A stretch of DNA of 64,000 nt, from positions 1,178,001 to 1,242,000 of the forward strand of contig NZ_VZPJ01000001.1 in the NCBI RefSeq assembly GCF_008801605.1, read 5' to 3'. Below are positions 47,401-57,027 of the stretch, piece after piece. The position numbers and the translations under genes were made by a program. Source of the DNA: Pseudomonas brassicacearum subsp. brassicacearum. Its GTDB lineage: Bacteria; Pseudomonadota; Gammaproteobacteria; Pseudomonadales; Pseudomonadaceae. Positions within the stretch are counted from its first letter, which is position 1. The number at the start of each line of letters is the position of its first letter. The notes under the pieces were generated by a model. That model was not told the origin of the DNA. It was given only the letters and a program-made list of their open reading frames with translations, and searched no databases.

Positions 47401-47488
47401 TGTGGGAGCGAGCTTGCTCGCGATGGCGGTGGATCAGCAAAACAATCTTGGCTGACACTCCGCTATCGCGAGCAAGCTCGCTCCCACA
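47401..47488. repeat. REPIN between ppsA and the hydrolase gene
   Basis: Inverted REP pair of the main family, lying 44 bases downstream of the ppsA stop and 28 bases upstream of the hydrolase start. Confidence 0.85.
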
Positions 47489-47531
47489 AAGGTTACCCGG
47501 CTTACATTACCGGTGAGGCCCCTTCACTCGA

Positions 47532-49907
47532 TCAGACCGCCGCCTGACCCTCAGCCAGGAAGAACCAGGTTTCCAACACGGAGTCCGGGTTCAACGAAAC
47601 GCTTTCGATGCCCTGCTCCATCAGCCACTTGGCCAGGTCCGGGTGGTCCGAAGGGCCCTGGCCGCAGATGCCGATGTACTTGCCAGCCTTGTTGCAGGCG
47701 GCGATGGCGTTGGCCAGCAGCTTCTTGACCGCCGGATTCCGCTCGTCGAACAGGTGCGCGATGATCCCGGAGTCGCGGTCCAGGCCCAGGGTCAGCTGGG
47801 TCAGGTCGTTGGAACCGATGGAGAAGCCGTCGAAGAACTCGAGGAATTCTTCAGCCAGGATCGCGTTGGACGGCAGCTCGCACATCATGATCACGCGCAG
47901 GCCGTTTTCGCCACGGGCCAGGCCGTTTTCCGCCAGCAGGTCGACGACCTGGCTCGCTTCGCCCAGGGTCCGGACGAACGGCACCATGATCTCGACGTTG
48001 GTCAGGCCCATCTCGTTGCGCACGCGCTTGAGGGCGCGGCACTCGAGTTCGAAGCAGTCACGGAACGCTTCGCTGATGTAGCGCGAAGCGCCACGGAAGC
48101 CCAGCATCGGGTTTTCTTCTTCCGGCTCGTAAAGCTTGCCGCCGATCAGGTTGGCGTATTCGTTGGACTTGAAGTCCGACAGGCGCACGATGACCTTTTT
48201 CGGCCAGAACGCTGCGGCCAGGGTGCTGATGCCTTCCACCAGCTTCTCGACGTAGAAACCGACCGGATCGTTGTAACCGGCAATGCGCTTGTCGACGCTG
48301 TCCTTGATTTCCTGCGGCAGGCCGTCGTAGTTCAGCAGCGCCTTGGGGTGCACGCCGATCATGCGATTGATGATGAACTCCAGGCGGGCCAGGCCCACGC
48401 CAGCGTTCGGCAGCTGCGCGAAGTCGAAGGCGCGGTCCGGGTTGCCGACGTTCATCATGATCTTGAACGGCAGGTCCGGCATGGCGTCCACGGAGTTCTT
48501 CTTGATGTCGAAGCCCAGTTCGCCTTCGAAGATGTAGCCGGTATCGCCTTCGGCGCAGGACACGGTCACACCCTGGCCATCCTTGAGCAATTCGGTGGCG
48601 TTGCCGCAACCGACCACTGCTGGGATCCCCAGTTCACGGGCGATGATCGCCGCGTGGCAGGTACGCCCGCCGCGGTTGGTGACGATGGCGCTGGCGCGCT
48701 TCATCACCGGTTCCCAGTCCGGGTCGGTCATGTCGGAGACCAGTACGTCACCGGCCTGGACCTTGTCCATCTCCGAGACGTCCTTGATGATCCGCACCTT
48801 GCCGGCGCCGATGCGCTGGCCGATGGCGCGGCCTTCCACCAGCACGGTGCCGGTTTCCTTGAGCAGGTAGCGCTCCATGACGTTGGCCTGGGTGCGGCTC
48901 TTCACGGTTTCCGGGCGGGCTTGCACGATGTACAGCTTGCCGTCGTCACCGTCCTTGGCCCATTCGATGTCCATCGGGCACTTGTAGTGCTGTTCGATGA
49001 TCATCGCCTGCTTGGCCAGTTCGCTGACTTCGGCGTCACTCAGGCAGAAACGCGCGCGCTCGGCCTTGTCCACGTCGACGGTCTTCACCGAACGACCGGC
49101 CTTGGCTTCGTCGCCGTAGATCATCTTGATGGCCTTGCTGCCCAGGTTGCGGCGCAGGATGGCCGGGCGACCGGCTTGCAGCGTGCCTTTGTGGACGTAG
49201 AACTCATCCGGGTTCACCGCGCCCTGCACGACGGTTTCACCCAGGCCGTAGGCGCCGGTGATGAACACCACGTCACGGAAGCCCGACTCGGTGTCGAGGG
49301 TGAACATCACGCCGGCGGTGCCGGTTTCGGAGCGGACCATGCGCTGCACACCGGCGGACAGGGCAACCAGCTTGTGGTCGAAGCCCTGGTGCACGCGGTA
49401 GGAAATGGCACGGTCGTTGAAAAGGGAGGCAAAGACTTCCTTGGCGGCGCGGATGACGTTTTCCACGCCACGAATGTTCAGGAAGGTTTCCTGCTGGCCG
49501 GCGAAGGAGGCGTCCGGCAGGTCTTCGGCGGTGGCCGAGGAACGCACGGCGACGGCGATGTCGGGATTACCTTCGGACAGCTTGGCGAAAGCGGTGCGGA
49601 TCTCGGCGTTCAGTTTCTCGGGGAACTCGGCTTCCATGATCCATTGGCGGATCTGGGCACCAGTCTTGGCCAGGGCATTGACGTCATCGACGTCCAGGGC
49701 ATCGAGCGCATCGTGGATCTGCTTGTTCAGGCCGCTCAGTTCCAGGAAATCACGATAAGCCTGGGCGGTCGTGGCGAAGCCACCTGGCACCGATACGCCG
49801 GCACCGGCGAGGTTGCTGATCATCTCGCCCAGGGATGCGTTCTTGCCCCCCACATGCTCCACATCATGGACGCCGAGCTTATCGAGGGAAACTACGTACT
49901 CTACCAA
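47532..49907 (-). CDS. ppsA: Phosphoenolpyruvate synthase
   Basis: The 791-residue enzyme converts pyruvate and ATP to PEP, AMP and phosphate in gluconeogenesis. It has the N-terminal ATP-grasp domain ([11 protein letters not shown], then [25 protein letters not shown]), the phosphohistidine domain ([15 protein letters not shown], catalytic His near 421) and the C-terminal PEP-binding TIM barrel ([26 protein letters not shown]). The start is TTG at 49907 ([11 protein letters not shown]), supported by GGAGAG upstream and by family length. It is divergent from its regulator ppsR. Confidence 0.96.
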   Translation of the reverse strand: MVEYVVSLDKLGVHDVEHVGGKNASLGEMISNLAGAGVSVPGGFATTAQAYRDFLELSGLNKQIHDALDALDVDDVNALAKTGAQIRQWIMEAEFPEKLNAEIRTAFAKLSEGNPDIAVAVRSSATAEDLPDASFAGQQETFLNIRGVENVIRAAKEVFASLFNDRAISYRVHQGFDHKLVALSAGVQRMVRSETGTAGVMFTLDTESGFRDVVFITGAYGLGETVVQGAVNPDEFYVHKGTLQAGRPAILRRNLGSKAIKMIYGDEAKAGRSVKTVDVDKAERARFCLSDAEVSELAKQAMIIEQHYKCPMDIEWAKDGDDGKLYIVQARPETVKSRTQANVMERYLLKETGTVLVEGRAIGQRIGAGKVRIIKDVSEMDKVQAGDVLVSDMTDPDWEPVMKRASAIVTNRGGRTCHAAIIARELGIPAVVGCGNATELLKDGQGVTVSCAEGDTGYIFEGELGFDIKKNSVDAMPDLPFKIMMNVGNPDRAFDFAQLPNAGVGLARLEFIINRMIGVHPKALLNYDGLPQEIKDSVDKRIAGYNDPVGFYVEKLVEGISTLAAAFWPKKVIVRLSDFKSNEYANLIGGKLYEPEEENPMLGFRGASRYISEAFRDCFELECRALKRVRNEMGLTNVEIMVPFVRTLGEASQVVDLLAENGLARGENGLRVIMMCELPSNAILAEEFLEFFDGFSIGSNDLTQLTLGLDRDSGIIAHLFDERNPAVKKLLANAIAACNKAGKYIGICGQGPSDHPDLAKWLMEQGIESVSLNPDSVLETWFFLAEGQAAV

Positions 49908-50091
49908 GGTGATCTCTCCACTAACTGTGTTGGAAAAGCTCAAGGCACCGGTGGCTCCAGGGGAGCGATGACCGGCGATATGGCCTGGACCTGGAAAATA
50001 AGTGAGAATGCGGACCACTGGCGGCCAGCAAATCGCGCCTATCATATCCAAGAATCGTCACTAGCTCACTAGCTTAAGGCCCAAGGCGCAA

Positions 50092-50910
50092 ATGAAACGA
50101 TCTGCTTTCTTTATCTCCGACGGCACCGGCATTACGGCCGAAACGCTAGGCCAAAGCCTGTTGGCACAGTTCGAAAACATTACCTTCGCCAAATTCATAC
50201 GGCCGTACATCGACAGCGTCGACAAGGCGCGGGCCATGGTACAGCAAATCAATAAAGCCGCCGAAACCGACGGTTTCCGCCCGATTATCTTCGATACCAT
50301 CGTCAATCAGGACATCCGTGAGATTCTCGCAACGTCCAATGGTTTCATGATCGACATTTTTTCCACGTTCCTGGCTCCCCTGGAGCAGGAACTGAGCGAG
50401 CATTCCTCCTACTCGGTCGGCAAATCCCACTCCATCGGCCACAACTCCAACTACATGGAGCGGATCGAGGCGGTCAACTTCGCGCTGGACAACGATGACG
50501 GCGCGCGCACGCATTATTACGACAAGGCCGACCTGATCCTGGTGGGGGTGTCGCGCTGTGGTAAGACGCCGACGTGTCTGTACATGGCGATGCAGTTCGG
50601 CATCCGTGCGGCCAACTACCCGCTGACCGAAGACGACATGGAGCGCCTGCAACTGCCCAGCGCCCTGCGCGCCCACCAGCACAAGCTGTTCGGCCTGACC
50701 ATCGACCCGGACCGCCTTACCGCGATCCGCAACGAGCGCAAGCCCAACAGCCGCTATTCGAGCTATGCCCAGTGCGAGTTCGAAGTGCGCGAGGTGGAAA
50801 ACCTGTTCCGGCGGGAGAATATTCCGCACATCAATTCCACGCATTTTTCCGTGGAAGAGATTTCGGCGAAGATCCTGGTGGAGAAAGGGGTGGAGCGGCG
50901 GTTCAAGTGA
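50092..50910 (+). CDS. ppsR: PEP synthase regulatory protein (kinase/pyrophosphorylase)
   Basis: The 272-residue DUF299 protein inactivates PpsA by ADP-dependent phosphorylation of a Thr and restores it by phosphorolysis. The nucleotide loop [15 protein letters not shown] lies near residue 150. The N-terminal [20 protein letters not shown] and [16 protein letters not shown] are typical. It is transcribed away from ppsA, with the 184-bp gap holding both promoters. Confidence 0.96.
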   Translation: MKRSAFFISDGTGITAETLGQSLLAQFENITFAKFIRPYIDSVDKARAMVQQINKAAETDGFRPIIFDTIVNQDIREILATSNGFMIDIFSTFLAPLEQELSEHSSYSVGKSHSIGHNSNYMERIEAVNFALDNDDGARTHYYDKADLILVGVSRCGKTPTCLYMAMQFGIRAANYPLTEDDMERLQLPSALRAHQHKLFGLTIDPDRLTAIRNERKPNSRYSSYAQCEFEVREVENLFRRENIPHINSTHFSVEEISAKILVEKGVERRFK

Positions 50911-50932
50911 GGTAGAGGCCTGAAGCAAAAAC

Positions 50933-51023
50933 CTGTGGGAGCGAGCTTGCTCGCGATTGCGGTGTGTCAGCCGCATGAATGTTGCCTGACACTCCCCAAT
51001 CGCGAGCAAGCTCGCTCCCACAT
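50933..51023. repeat. REPIN between ppsR and mbtH
   Basis: Inverted REP pair of the main family, between convergent genes. A shorter hairpin of REP origin (51068-51091) follows. Confidence 0.85.
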
Positions 51024-51067
51024 TGGTTCTGGTATGACTTCAGGATTTGTATTCCCCCTGCTTTCCT

Positions 51068-51091
51068 CCTGTGGAAGCTTGCTCCCACAGG
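51068..51091 (-). terminator. REP-derived hairpin downstream of mbtH
   Basis: CCTGTGG / CCACAGG arms surround a 10-base loop, 8 bases after the mbtH stop. There is no strong U-run, so terminator function is tentative. Confidence 0.4.
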
Positions 51092-51098
51092 TTCTACC

Positions 51099-51326
51099 TC
51101 AATGAGCCACAGCCGCCTGCTCTTCCATCTTCTTGCGCAGGCTCAGCGGGCGCATGTCGGTCCAGACTTCTTCGATGTAGGCCAGGCATTCCTTCTTGAA
51201 CCCGCTTTTGCCGACGGTGCGCCAGCCTTCTGGGACGACCTTGTAGTCTGGCCAGATCGAATACTGTTCTTCGTGGTTGACCACGACCTGAAAGACGATG
51301 TCCTCGCGGTCGAATACTGAAGTCAT
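51099..51326 (-). CDS. mbtH: MbtH-like NRPS accessory protein
   Basis: The 75-residue protein has the family pattern: [34 protein letters not shown] with the conserved Trp and Pro, then [19 protein letters not shown]. MbtH proteins bind adenylation domains and are needed for their activity, here presumably those of the pyoverdine synthetases. GGAGAG lies before the ATG. It is just downstream of pvdH with its own PvdS-like box. Confidence 0.95.
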   Translation of the reverse strand: MTSVFDREDIVFQVVVNHEEQYSIWPDYKVVPEGWRTVGKSGFKKECLAYIEEVWTDMRPLSLRKKMEEQAAVAH

Positions 51327-51389
51327 GGGTGTCTCTCCATCTTTGCTCGAGGTTCGCGGCGGCATCTGCGCAGCCAGGATATGAAAGGA

Positions 51390-51413
51390 ACGTACGGGCC
51401 GGGGTGAAAATTA
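51390..51413 (-). promoter_or_regulatory. Possible PvdS (iron-starvation) promoter of mbtH
   Basis: On the minus strand TAATT, 16 bases, then CGT: one mismatch from the PvdS -35 consensus TAAAT, with the correct -10 CGT. The -35 element overlaps the pvdH stop codon TAA. Confidence 0.5.
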
Positions 51414-52823
51414 GGCCTCGACGACCGCCGCCTGCAGGGCTCGCCCGAAAATCTCGGCAACCCGGTCGATTTCCGCCTTTGTGATGATCAGCGGTGGCAG
51501 GAACCGCACCACGCCGCCTTGCCGGCCACCCAGTTCCAGGATCAGCCCGCGCTTGAGGCATTCACGTTGCAGCTGTGGCGCCAGCCGTGCATGTACCGGC
51601 GGATGGCCCAGGGCGTCAGGCTTACCCGCCGGATCCACCAGTTCGACGCCGAGCATCAACCCGCGACCGCGGATATCGCCCAGTTGCGGGAAGTCTCGCT
51701 GCAGGATGCGCAGGTGCTCGCTCAAGCGTTCACCCATGGCCGCGGCGTGGGCCGGCAGGTCGTGCTCCTGCAGATAGCGCATCACTGCGGAACCGGCGGC
51801 CATGGCCATCTGATTGCCACGGAAGGTCCCGGCGTGAGCGCCCGGCAGCCAGGTGTCGAGCCAATCGCGATAAACCACCACCGCCAGGGGCAGGCTGCCA
51901 CCGATGGCCTTGGACAGCACGACCACGTCCGGGATGATCCCGGCGTGCTCGAACGCAAACATCTTGCCGGTACGGCCAAAGCCGCTCTGGATTTCGTCGA
52001 CGATCAACGCCACCCCCGCCTGCTCGGTGATCCGCCGCAAACCGCGTAGCCAGTCCAGATCAGCGGGAATCACCCCGCCCTCGCCCTGCACCACTTCGAC
52101 GATGACGGCTGCCGGCAATTGCACGCCGGCCTCGGGGTCATTCAGCAGGTTTTCCAGGTAATGCAGATTGGCCTTCACGCCTTCGACACCACCCAGTCCG
52201 AACGGGCAGCGGTAATCGTAGGGATAGGGCATGAACTGCACGCCGCTGCTGAGCAAGGCGCCCAAGGGTTTCTTCGGCCCCAGGCTGCCCATCAGGCTCA
52301 ACGCCCCTTGGCTCATGCCGTGATAACCGCCCTGGAACGACAGCACGGTGCTGCGGCCGGTGGCGGTGCGTACCAGCTTGAGGGCGGCTTCCACCGCGTC
52401 GGTGCCGGTGGGGCCGCAGAACTGGATCTTCGCCTCGGCGGCCAGCTCTGCCGGCAACAAGCCGAACAGGTCCTGGACAAAACGGTCCTTGACCGGCGTG
52501 GTCAGGTCCAGGGTATGCAAGGGCAGCTCATCGGCCAGCACCTGCTGGATCGCTTCGATCACCACCGGATGGTTATGCCCCAGCGCCAAGGTGCCGGCGC
52601 CGGCCAGGCAGTCGATGAAGGTGCGACCCTCGACGTCCTCGACATACAGCCCCTTGGCACGCTTGAGGGCCAGGGGAATCCGCCTTGGGTAGCTGCGGGC
52701 GTTGGACTCCTGCCGATTCTGGCGGGCCAGCAGCGGCGACTCATTGAACTGGTAGAGCGTCTCGACCGGCGCAGGGCTGACCCGGGCCGGCTGTGCTTCG
52801 ATAAGACTGTTGGCGACTGACAT
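51411..52823 (-). CDS. pvdH: L-2,4-diaminobutyrate:2-oxoglutarate aminotransferase
   Basis: The 470-residue class III PLP enzyme makes L-2,4-diaminobutyrate, a pyoverdine chromophore precursor. It has the phosphate-binding CGPTGTDAVEAALKL, the Asp of VDEIQSGFGRTG, and the PLP Lys in VLSKAIGGSLPL. It begins MSVANSLIEAQPA. Upstream is a good PvdS promoter. The product would feed the last module of the pvdL-type synthetase 7 kb away, whose adenylation pocket reads as Dab-specific. Confidence 0.94.
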   Translation of the reverse strand: MSVANSLIEAQPARVSPAPVETLYQFNESPLLARQNRQESNARSYPRRIPLALKRAKGLYVEDVEGRTFIDCLAGAGTLALGHNHPVVIEAIQQVLADELPLHTLDLTTPVKDRFVQDLFGLLPAELAAEAKIQFCGPTGTDAVEAALKLVRTATGRSTVLSFQGGYHGMSQGALSLMGSLGPKKPLGALLSSGVQFMPYPYDYRCPFGLGGVEGVKANLHYLENLLNDPEAGVQLPAAVIVEVVQGEGGVIPADLDWLRGLRRITEQAGVALIVDEIQSGFGRTGKMFAFEHAGIIPDVVVLSKAIGGSLPLAVVVYRDWLDTWLPGAHAGTFRGNQMAMAAGSAVMRYLQEHDLPAHAAAMGERLSEHLRILQRDFPQLGDIRGRGLMLGVELVDPAGKPDALGHPPVHARLAPQLQRECLKRGLILELGGRQGGVVRFLPPLIITKAEIDRVAEIFGRALQAAVVEA

Positions 52824-52919
52824 CCCTCGACCCCGCAATACACTGAAGTAATGACCCAACGACACACCGCACAGGTGCATCTCCGGTCGGAGCGCACATG
52901 CAGGTTTCCTGTTGTGGAA

Positions 52920-52943
52920 ACGCATCAGCAACGCAGGGATTTA
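52920..52943 (-). promoter_or_regulatory. PvdS-dependent iron-starvation promoter of pvdH
   Basis: On the minus strand TAAAT, 16 bases, then CGT, exactly the iron-starvation box recognised by the sigma factor PvdS. It implies a leader of roughly 90 bases before pvdH. Confidence 0.8.
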
Positions 52944-52995
52944 CTCTCGGGCAGAACTTTGCGGGTCGACGCGATCAGTGGCTTGTTCATGAAGC

Positions 52996-53085
52996 CTGTG
53001 GGAGCAAAGCTTGCTCGCGATGCAGGCACCTCGGCCTGACTGTCGGCCAAGGTGATGCCATCGCGAGCAAGCTTTGCTCCCACAG
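52996..53085. repeat. REPIN between the sensor kinase gene and pvdH
   Basis: Inverted REP pair of the subtype GTGGGAGCAAAGCTTGCTCGC. It lies between codirectional genes, upstream of the pvdH promoter. Confidence 0.85.
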
Positions 53086-53115
53086 AGCCGTTGCACAGGC
53101 CATTGTTGGAGTGAA

Positions 53116-54444
53116 TCAGGCCGGTAACACCTGCACCGGCACCGTCAACTCGACCCGCAACCCATCCGGGCGCGTGTCGAAATGCAGGCCGCAGCCGCAA
53201 CGCTGGACGATGGCCTGGACGATCGCCAGCCCCAGTCCGCAGCCGGTGCTCTGGCCATTGCGCCAGAAGCGCTGGGTCAGGTGCTGGATGTCGTCGGCGG
53301 CGATGCCGGGGCCGTGGTCGCGGACCTGGAAGCGCACGCGCTGGCCGACCATCTCCAGGCTCAACTCCACATCGGTATCGTCCGGGGTATGGCGCAGGGC
53401 GTTATCCAGCAGGTTGCGCAAGGCGGCGATGGAGAGCACCGCCGGCATCTGCACCGGTGCATCGGACAACCCTGGGGATACGTGCAGCCTGATCCGCCGC
53501 GAATCACTGCTGACTGCATCCTGGATCGCCAGTCGGGCGACCTGCTCGGCGTTGCATTGCACGCCATCGTCGAACGACAGGCTGCCTTCGACCCGCGCCA
53601 GCAACAGCAACTGTTCGAGTGTGCGGTGCATGCGGTCGGCGCCCTCCTCGGCCCGAGCCAGGGACTGGTCGCGGGCGGCGCCTTCGGTCATGCGCGCCAC
53701 TTGCAGGTGCGTCTTGATCGCGGTCAGCGGGCTGCGCAGCTCGTGGGCGGCGTCGCCGGTCAGCCGGCGCTCACGCTCGATGGTCTTGCCGATGCGCTGG
53801 AACAACTGGTTCTGGGTCTCCAGCAGCGGTCGCAATTCGCTGGGCAGTGGATGGATCTGCAAGGGCTCCAGGGAATCGGCGCTACGCCGCATCAGCGCAT
53901 CGCGAATGCGATTGAGCGGTGCCAGGCCCTGGCCAATGCCGAGCCACAACAGGCACAGGCAACCGAGCAGCGCCACGCCCACCGGCACCGAGGCGGCCAA
54001 CAGTATCGACATGTTCAGGGCTTCGCGTTCGATCTGGCGGTCGGCGGTGGTGATGCGCAAATCGCCCCGGGCCAGGGTGAAGCTGCGCCAGGGCGCGCCG
54101 TCGATCATCTGGTCGTGGAAGCCCATTTTCTCGGCTTCCAGGGTTTGTTCCGGAGTGCCGTGGCTGCGGGCGAGAATTTCGCCGCGCAAGGAACTGACCT
54201 GACAGGCCATGCCGCCTGGAATGCTCAATTGTTCGGAGCTCAAATGCGTGCCGTCGCCCTTGCTCGGCAACGGTGGCATCTGTTCCAGCAACCCGGCGAC
54301 CATCCGCGCCGAAGCCACCAGGCGCTGGTCGAGGGAAAACATCATCTGGTTGCGCAGGTCACTGAGCATCCACGCCGCGGCCAGGGCCCAGATCAGGGCA
54401 AAGGCCGCGCCGAGGGTCAGGCTCAGGCGCAGTCGCAGGCTCAT
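53116..54444 (-). CDS. dsbS: Sensor histidine kinase, DsbS type
   Basis: The 442-residue kinase has two membrane helices (about 10-30 and 145-170) around a periplasmic loop, then HAMP-like, HisKA (HELRSPLTAIKTHL) and ATPase domains (LLDNALRHTPDD; DHGPGIAADD; GCGLGLAIV). The start ATG at 54444 overlaps the regulator stop by one base. Because it lies next to dsbD-tlpA-dsbG, it corresponds to the copper-responsive DsbRS system described in P. aeruginosa. That assignment rests on gene context; the ligand is not visible from sequence. Confidence 0.85.
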   Translation of the reverse strand: MSLRLRLSLTLGAAFALIWALAAAWMLSDLRNQMMFSLDQRLVASARMVAGLLEQMPPLPSKGDGTHLSSEQLSIPGGMACQVSSLRGEILARSHGTPEQTLEAEKMGFHDQMIDGAPWRSFTLARGDLRITTADRQIEREALNMSILLAASVPVGVALLGCLCLLWLGIGQGLAPLNRIRDALMRRSADSLEPLQIHPLPSELRPLLETQNQLFQRIGKTIERERRLTGDAAHELRSPLTAIKTHLQVARMTEGAARDQSLARAEEGADRMHRTLEQLLLLARVEGSLSFDDGVQCNAEQVARLAIQDAVSSDSRRIRLHVSPGLSDAPVQMPAVLSIAALRNLLDNALRHTPDDTDVELSLEMVGQRVRFQVRDHGPGIAADDIQHLTQRFWRNGQSTGCGLGLAIVQAIVQRCGCGLHFDTRPDGLRVELTVPVQVLPA

Positions 54445-55124
54445 CACTTGGAAGACTCTCCACCTTCGGCCGGCCCCAGGCGATAGCCCAGGCCACGCAC
54501 GGTCTCGACAATCCCGTTACCCAACTTGCGCCGCAGGTGATGGATATGGACGTTGAGGGCGTTGCTTTCCAGTTCGTCGTTGAACCCGTAGACGCTGTCC
54601 TTGAGCTGTTCAGTGGACAGCACCCGGCCGCGACTGTGCAACAGTGCCTGCAACAGCGATTGCTCGCGCCGGGACAGATCCACCGGTTGGCCGTCCAGGG
54701 TGGTTTCCCGACTGCTGGGGTCATAGGTCAGGCGACCGTGTTCGATCAGGTTGACGCTGCGCCCCGCCACGCGCCGCAGCAACGTGTGCAGGCGCGCCGC
54801 AAGTTCGCGCAGGTCGAAGGGTTTGAGCAGGTAGTCATCGGCGCCGGCCTGCAAGCCGTCGACCCGGTCGGTCACCGAGTCCCGGGCGGTGAGGATCAGC
54901 ACCGGCGTCTCCAGCCCCTGCTGACGCAACTGCCTGAGCAGTTTGAGACCGTCCTCGTCGGGCAATCCCAAGTCCAGCACCATGACATCGAATTCCGCCA
55001 CGCCGACCATCGCCCGCGCCGCCGATGCAGTGGCGACGTGCTCGACGGTCAGGCCCTGCGCCGCAAGACCGGCAACGATCCCGCTGGCAATCAACTCATC
55101 GTCTTCGCAGACCAGTACGCGCAT
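54444..55124 (-). CDS. dsbR: OmpR-family response regulator, DsbR type
   Basis: The 226-residue protein has a receiver domain (acidic E7/D8/D9, phospho-acceptor Asp51 in MVLDLGLPDEDG, Lys near 103 in YLLKPFDLREL) and a C-terminal winged helix (about 130-222: SRREQSLLQALLHSRGRVLSTEQLKDSVYG, then VHIHHLRRKLG). It is divergent from dsbD. Two sets of 11-bp direct repeats in the intervening 175 bp are the expected binding sites for such a tandem-binding regulator. Confidence 0.87.
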   Translation of the reverse strand: MRVLVCEDDELIASGIVAGLAAQGLTVEHVATASAARAMVGVAEFDVMVLDLGLPDEDGLKLLRQLRQQGLETPVLILTARDSVTDRVDGLQAGADDYLLKPFDLRELAARLHTLLRRVAGRSVNLIEHGRLTYDPSSRETTLDGQPVDLSRREQSLLQALLHSRGRVLSTEQLKDSVYGFNDELESNALNVHIHHLRRKLGNGIVETVRGLGYRLGPAEGGESSK

Positions 55125-55164
55125 GGTAAGCCCCGTGGAAAAAGGTACATTAGGCCGCCGGCCG

Positions 55165-55182
55165 ATTAAGCCGACATTATGC
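55165..55182 (-). promoter_or_regulatory. Candidate DsbR site facing dsbR
   Basis: ATTAAGC and ATTATGC recur 11 bases apart (starts 55165 and 55176), a typical OmpR-family spacing. The inverted core resembles the dsbD-side repeats (TTAATC). It would allow autoregulation of dsbRS. Confidence 0.4.
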
Positions 55183-55232
55183 GACGAGTACGGCCAACAT
55201 GGGCGATCATTGGCGCCTGCCGGCCGTCGTCG

Positions 55233-55252
55233 GGTTAATCGACGGTTAATCG
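55233..55252 (+). promoter_or_regulatory. Candidate DsbR operator upstream of dsbD
   Basis: GGTTAATCG is repeated exactly 11 bases apart (55233-55241 and 55244-55252), one helical turn. This is the hallmark of sites bound head-to-tail by OmpR-family dimers. It ends 47 bases before the dsbD start. Confidence 0.65.
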
Positions 55253-55299
55253 CCAGCCGCCATTGTGTTTTCCACTTGCTTCGTTCTAAGGCTTTATCC

Positions 55300-57027
55300 A
55301 TGCGTCGATTGTTTTTGCTGTGGCTGTTCCTGATCTCGGGCCTGGCCCAGGCCGCCAATCCCTTCGAGACCAAACCCGATTTCCTGCCGGTGGAAAAGGC
55401 GTTCGTGTTTACCTCCGAACGCCTGGACTCCGGTGAAACCCAGCTGTTCTGGCAGATCGCCGATGGGTACTACCTGTACCAGCAGCGCCTCAAGTTCGAT
55501 GGCCTGGCCGAGGCGCAGAAACCCAAGCTGCCGGAGGGTGAAGCCCACAGCGACGAGTTTTTCGGCGACCAGCAGGTCTATCGCCAGGCGCTGGAGCTGA
55601 AGATTCCGGCCGGTGCCACGGGCAAGATCAAGGTCGGCTTCCAAGGCTGCGCCGACGCCGGCCTGTGTTATCCACCCCAGACCCAAGTGGTCGACCTGGG
55701 GGGCAGCGCACCGGTGGCGGCCAGCGGCGAGGCGCCGGACCAGGCCCTGGCCAGCGGCCTGCAACAACGGGCCTTGGGCTGGAGCCTGCTGGTGTTCTTC
55801 GGCCTGGGCCTGCTGCTGGCGTTCACCCCCTGTTCGCTGCCGATGCTGCCGATTTTGGCCGGGCTGGTGGTGGGCAGCGGTGCCGGGCCGAGACGCGGCC
55901 TGGCCTTGGCCGGCAGCTACGTGATCAGCATGGCCCTGGTTTACGCCGCCATGGGTGTGCTCGCCGCGCTGTTGGGGGCCAATCTTCAGGCGCTGCTGCA
56001 ACAACCGTGGCTGCTGGGCAGCTTCGCGGCCGTGTTCGTGTTGCTGGCACTGCCGATGTTCGGCTTCTTCGAATTGCAATTGCCGGCCGCCCTGCGTGAC
56101 CGCCTGGAAAACGCCGGGCGCCAGCAGCGCGGTGGCAGCCTGGTAGGCGCCGGTATTCTCGGGGCGCTGTCCGGCCTGTTGGTGGGCCCGTGCATGACCG
56201 CGCCGCTGGCTGGCGCGCTGTTGTATATCGCCCAGAGCGGCAATGCGCTGCACGGCGGGCTGATCCTGTTCACCATGGGCATCGGCATGGGCCTGCCACT
56301 GTTGCTGTTGGTGACCGTGGGCAACCGCTTCCTGCCCAAGCCCGGTGCCTGGATGGACCTGCTCAAGGGCGTGTTCGGCTTCCTGTTCCTGGGCACCGCG
56401 CTGCTGATGATTCGTCCGATCATCGACGGTTCGTTGTGGGTCGGCCTGTGGGGCGTGCTGATGTTGATTGCCGCCTACAGCGCCTGGCGCCAGACCGAAG
56501 GGTTCGGCCGCATCGCCTATGTCTGCGGCAGCGCCTCGTTGCTGTTCGGCCTGTGGGGCAGCCTGCTGGTGATTGGCGCAGCAGGCGGCGGCGATGACTT
56601 CTTCCAACCCCTGAAGGTCTACGCCGGCACCGAAGGCCGCGCGACCGTCAGTGCCCACGATGCGTTCGTCACGGTCAACGAGCCCGCCACCCTGCAACGG
56701 GAACTGGATGCCGCCAAGGCCCAGGGCCAGTGGGTGCTGCTGGACTACTACGCCGATTGGTGCGTGTCCTGCAAGATCATGGAAAAACAGGTCTTCGGCC
56801 GCAGCGAAGTGCTCGACGCCCTGAGCGGTGTGCGCCTGCTGCGCCTGGACGTCACCGCCGACAGCCCTGCCAGCCGCGAACTGCTGGGCCGTTACCAAGT
56901 GCCGGGGCCGCCGAGCCTGCTGTGGATCGGCGCCGACGGTGAAGAGCGCCGCAGCCAGCGGATCACCGGGGAAGTCGACGCCAAGGCGTTCCTGGAGCGC
57001 TGGAACCTCACCCGGGACGCGCGCTGA
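55300..57027 (+). CDS. dsbD: Thiol:disulfide interchange protein DsbD
   Basis: The 575-residue inner-membrane protein passes electrons from cytoplasmic thioredoxin to periplasmic proteins. It has a signal peptide (1-18), an N-terminal DsbDalpha domain with GCADAGLCYPP, eight or so helices with the paired Cys in FTPCSLPML and VGPCMTAPL, and a C-terminal thioredoxin domain with DWCVSCKIME (about 487). All six catalytic Cys are present. The stop overlaps the start of the next gene. Confidence 0.95.
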   Translation: MRRLFLLWLFLISGLAQAANPFETKPDFLPVEKAFVFTSERLDSGETQLFWQIADGYYLYQQRLKFDGLAEAQKPKLPEGEAHSDEFFGDQQVYRQALELKIPAGATGKIKVGFQGCADAGLCYPPQTQVVDLGGSAPVAASGEAPDQALASGLQQRALGWSLLVFFGLGLLLAFTPCSLPMLPILAGLVVGSGAGPRRGLALAGSYVISMALVYAAMGVLAALLGANLQALLQQPWLLGSFAAVFVLLALPMFGFFELQLPAALRDRLENAGRQQRGGSLVGAGILGALSGLLVGPCMTAPLAGALLYIAQSGNALHGGLILFTMGIGMGLPLLLLVTVGNRFLPKPGAWMDLLKGVFGFLFLGTALLMIRPIIDGSLWVGLWGVLMLIAAYSAWRQTEGFGRIAYVCGSASLLFGLWGSLLVIGAAGGGDDFFQPLKVYAGTEGRATVSAHDAFVTVNEPATLQRELDAAKAQGQWVLLDYYADWCVSCKIMEKQVFGRSEVLDALSGVRLLRLDVTADSPASRELLGRYQVPGPPSLLWIGADGEERRSQRITGEVDAKAFLERWNLTRDAR

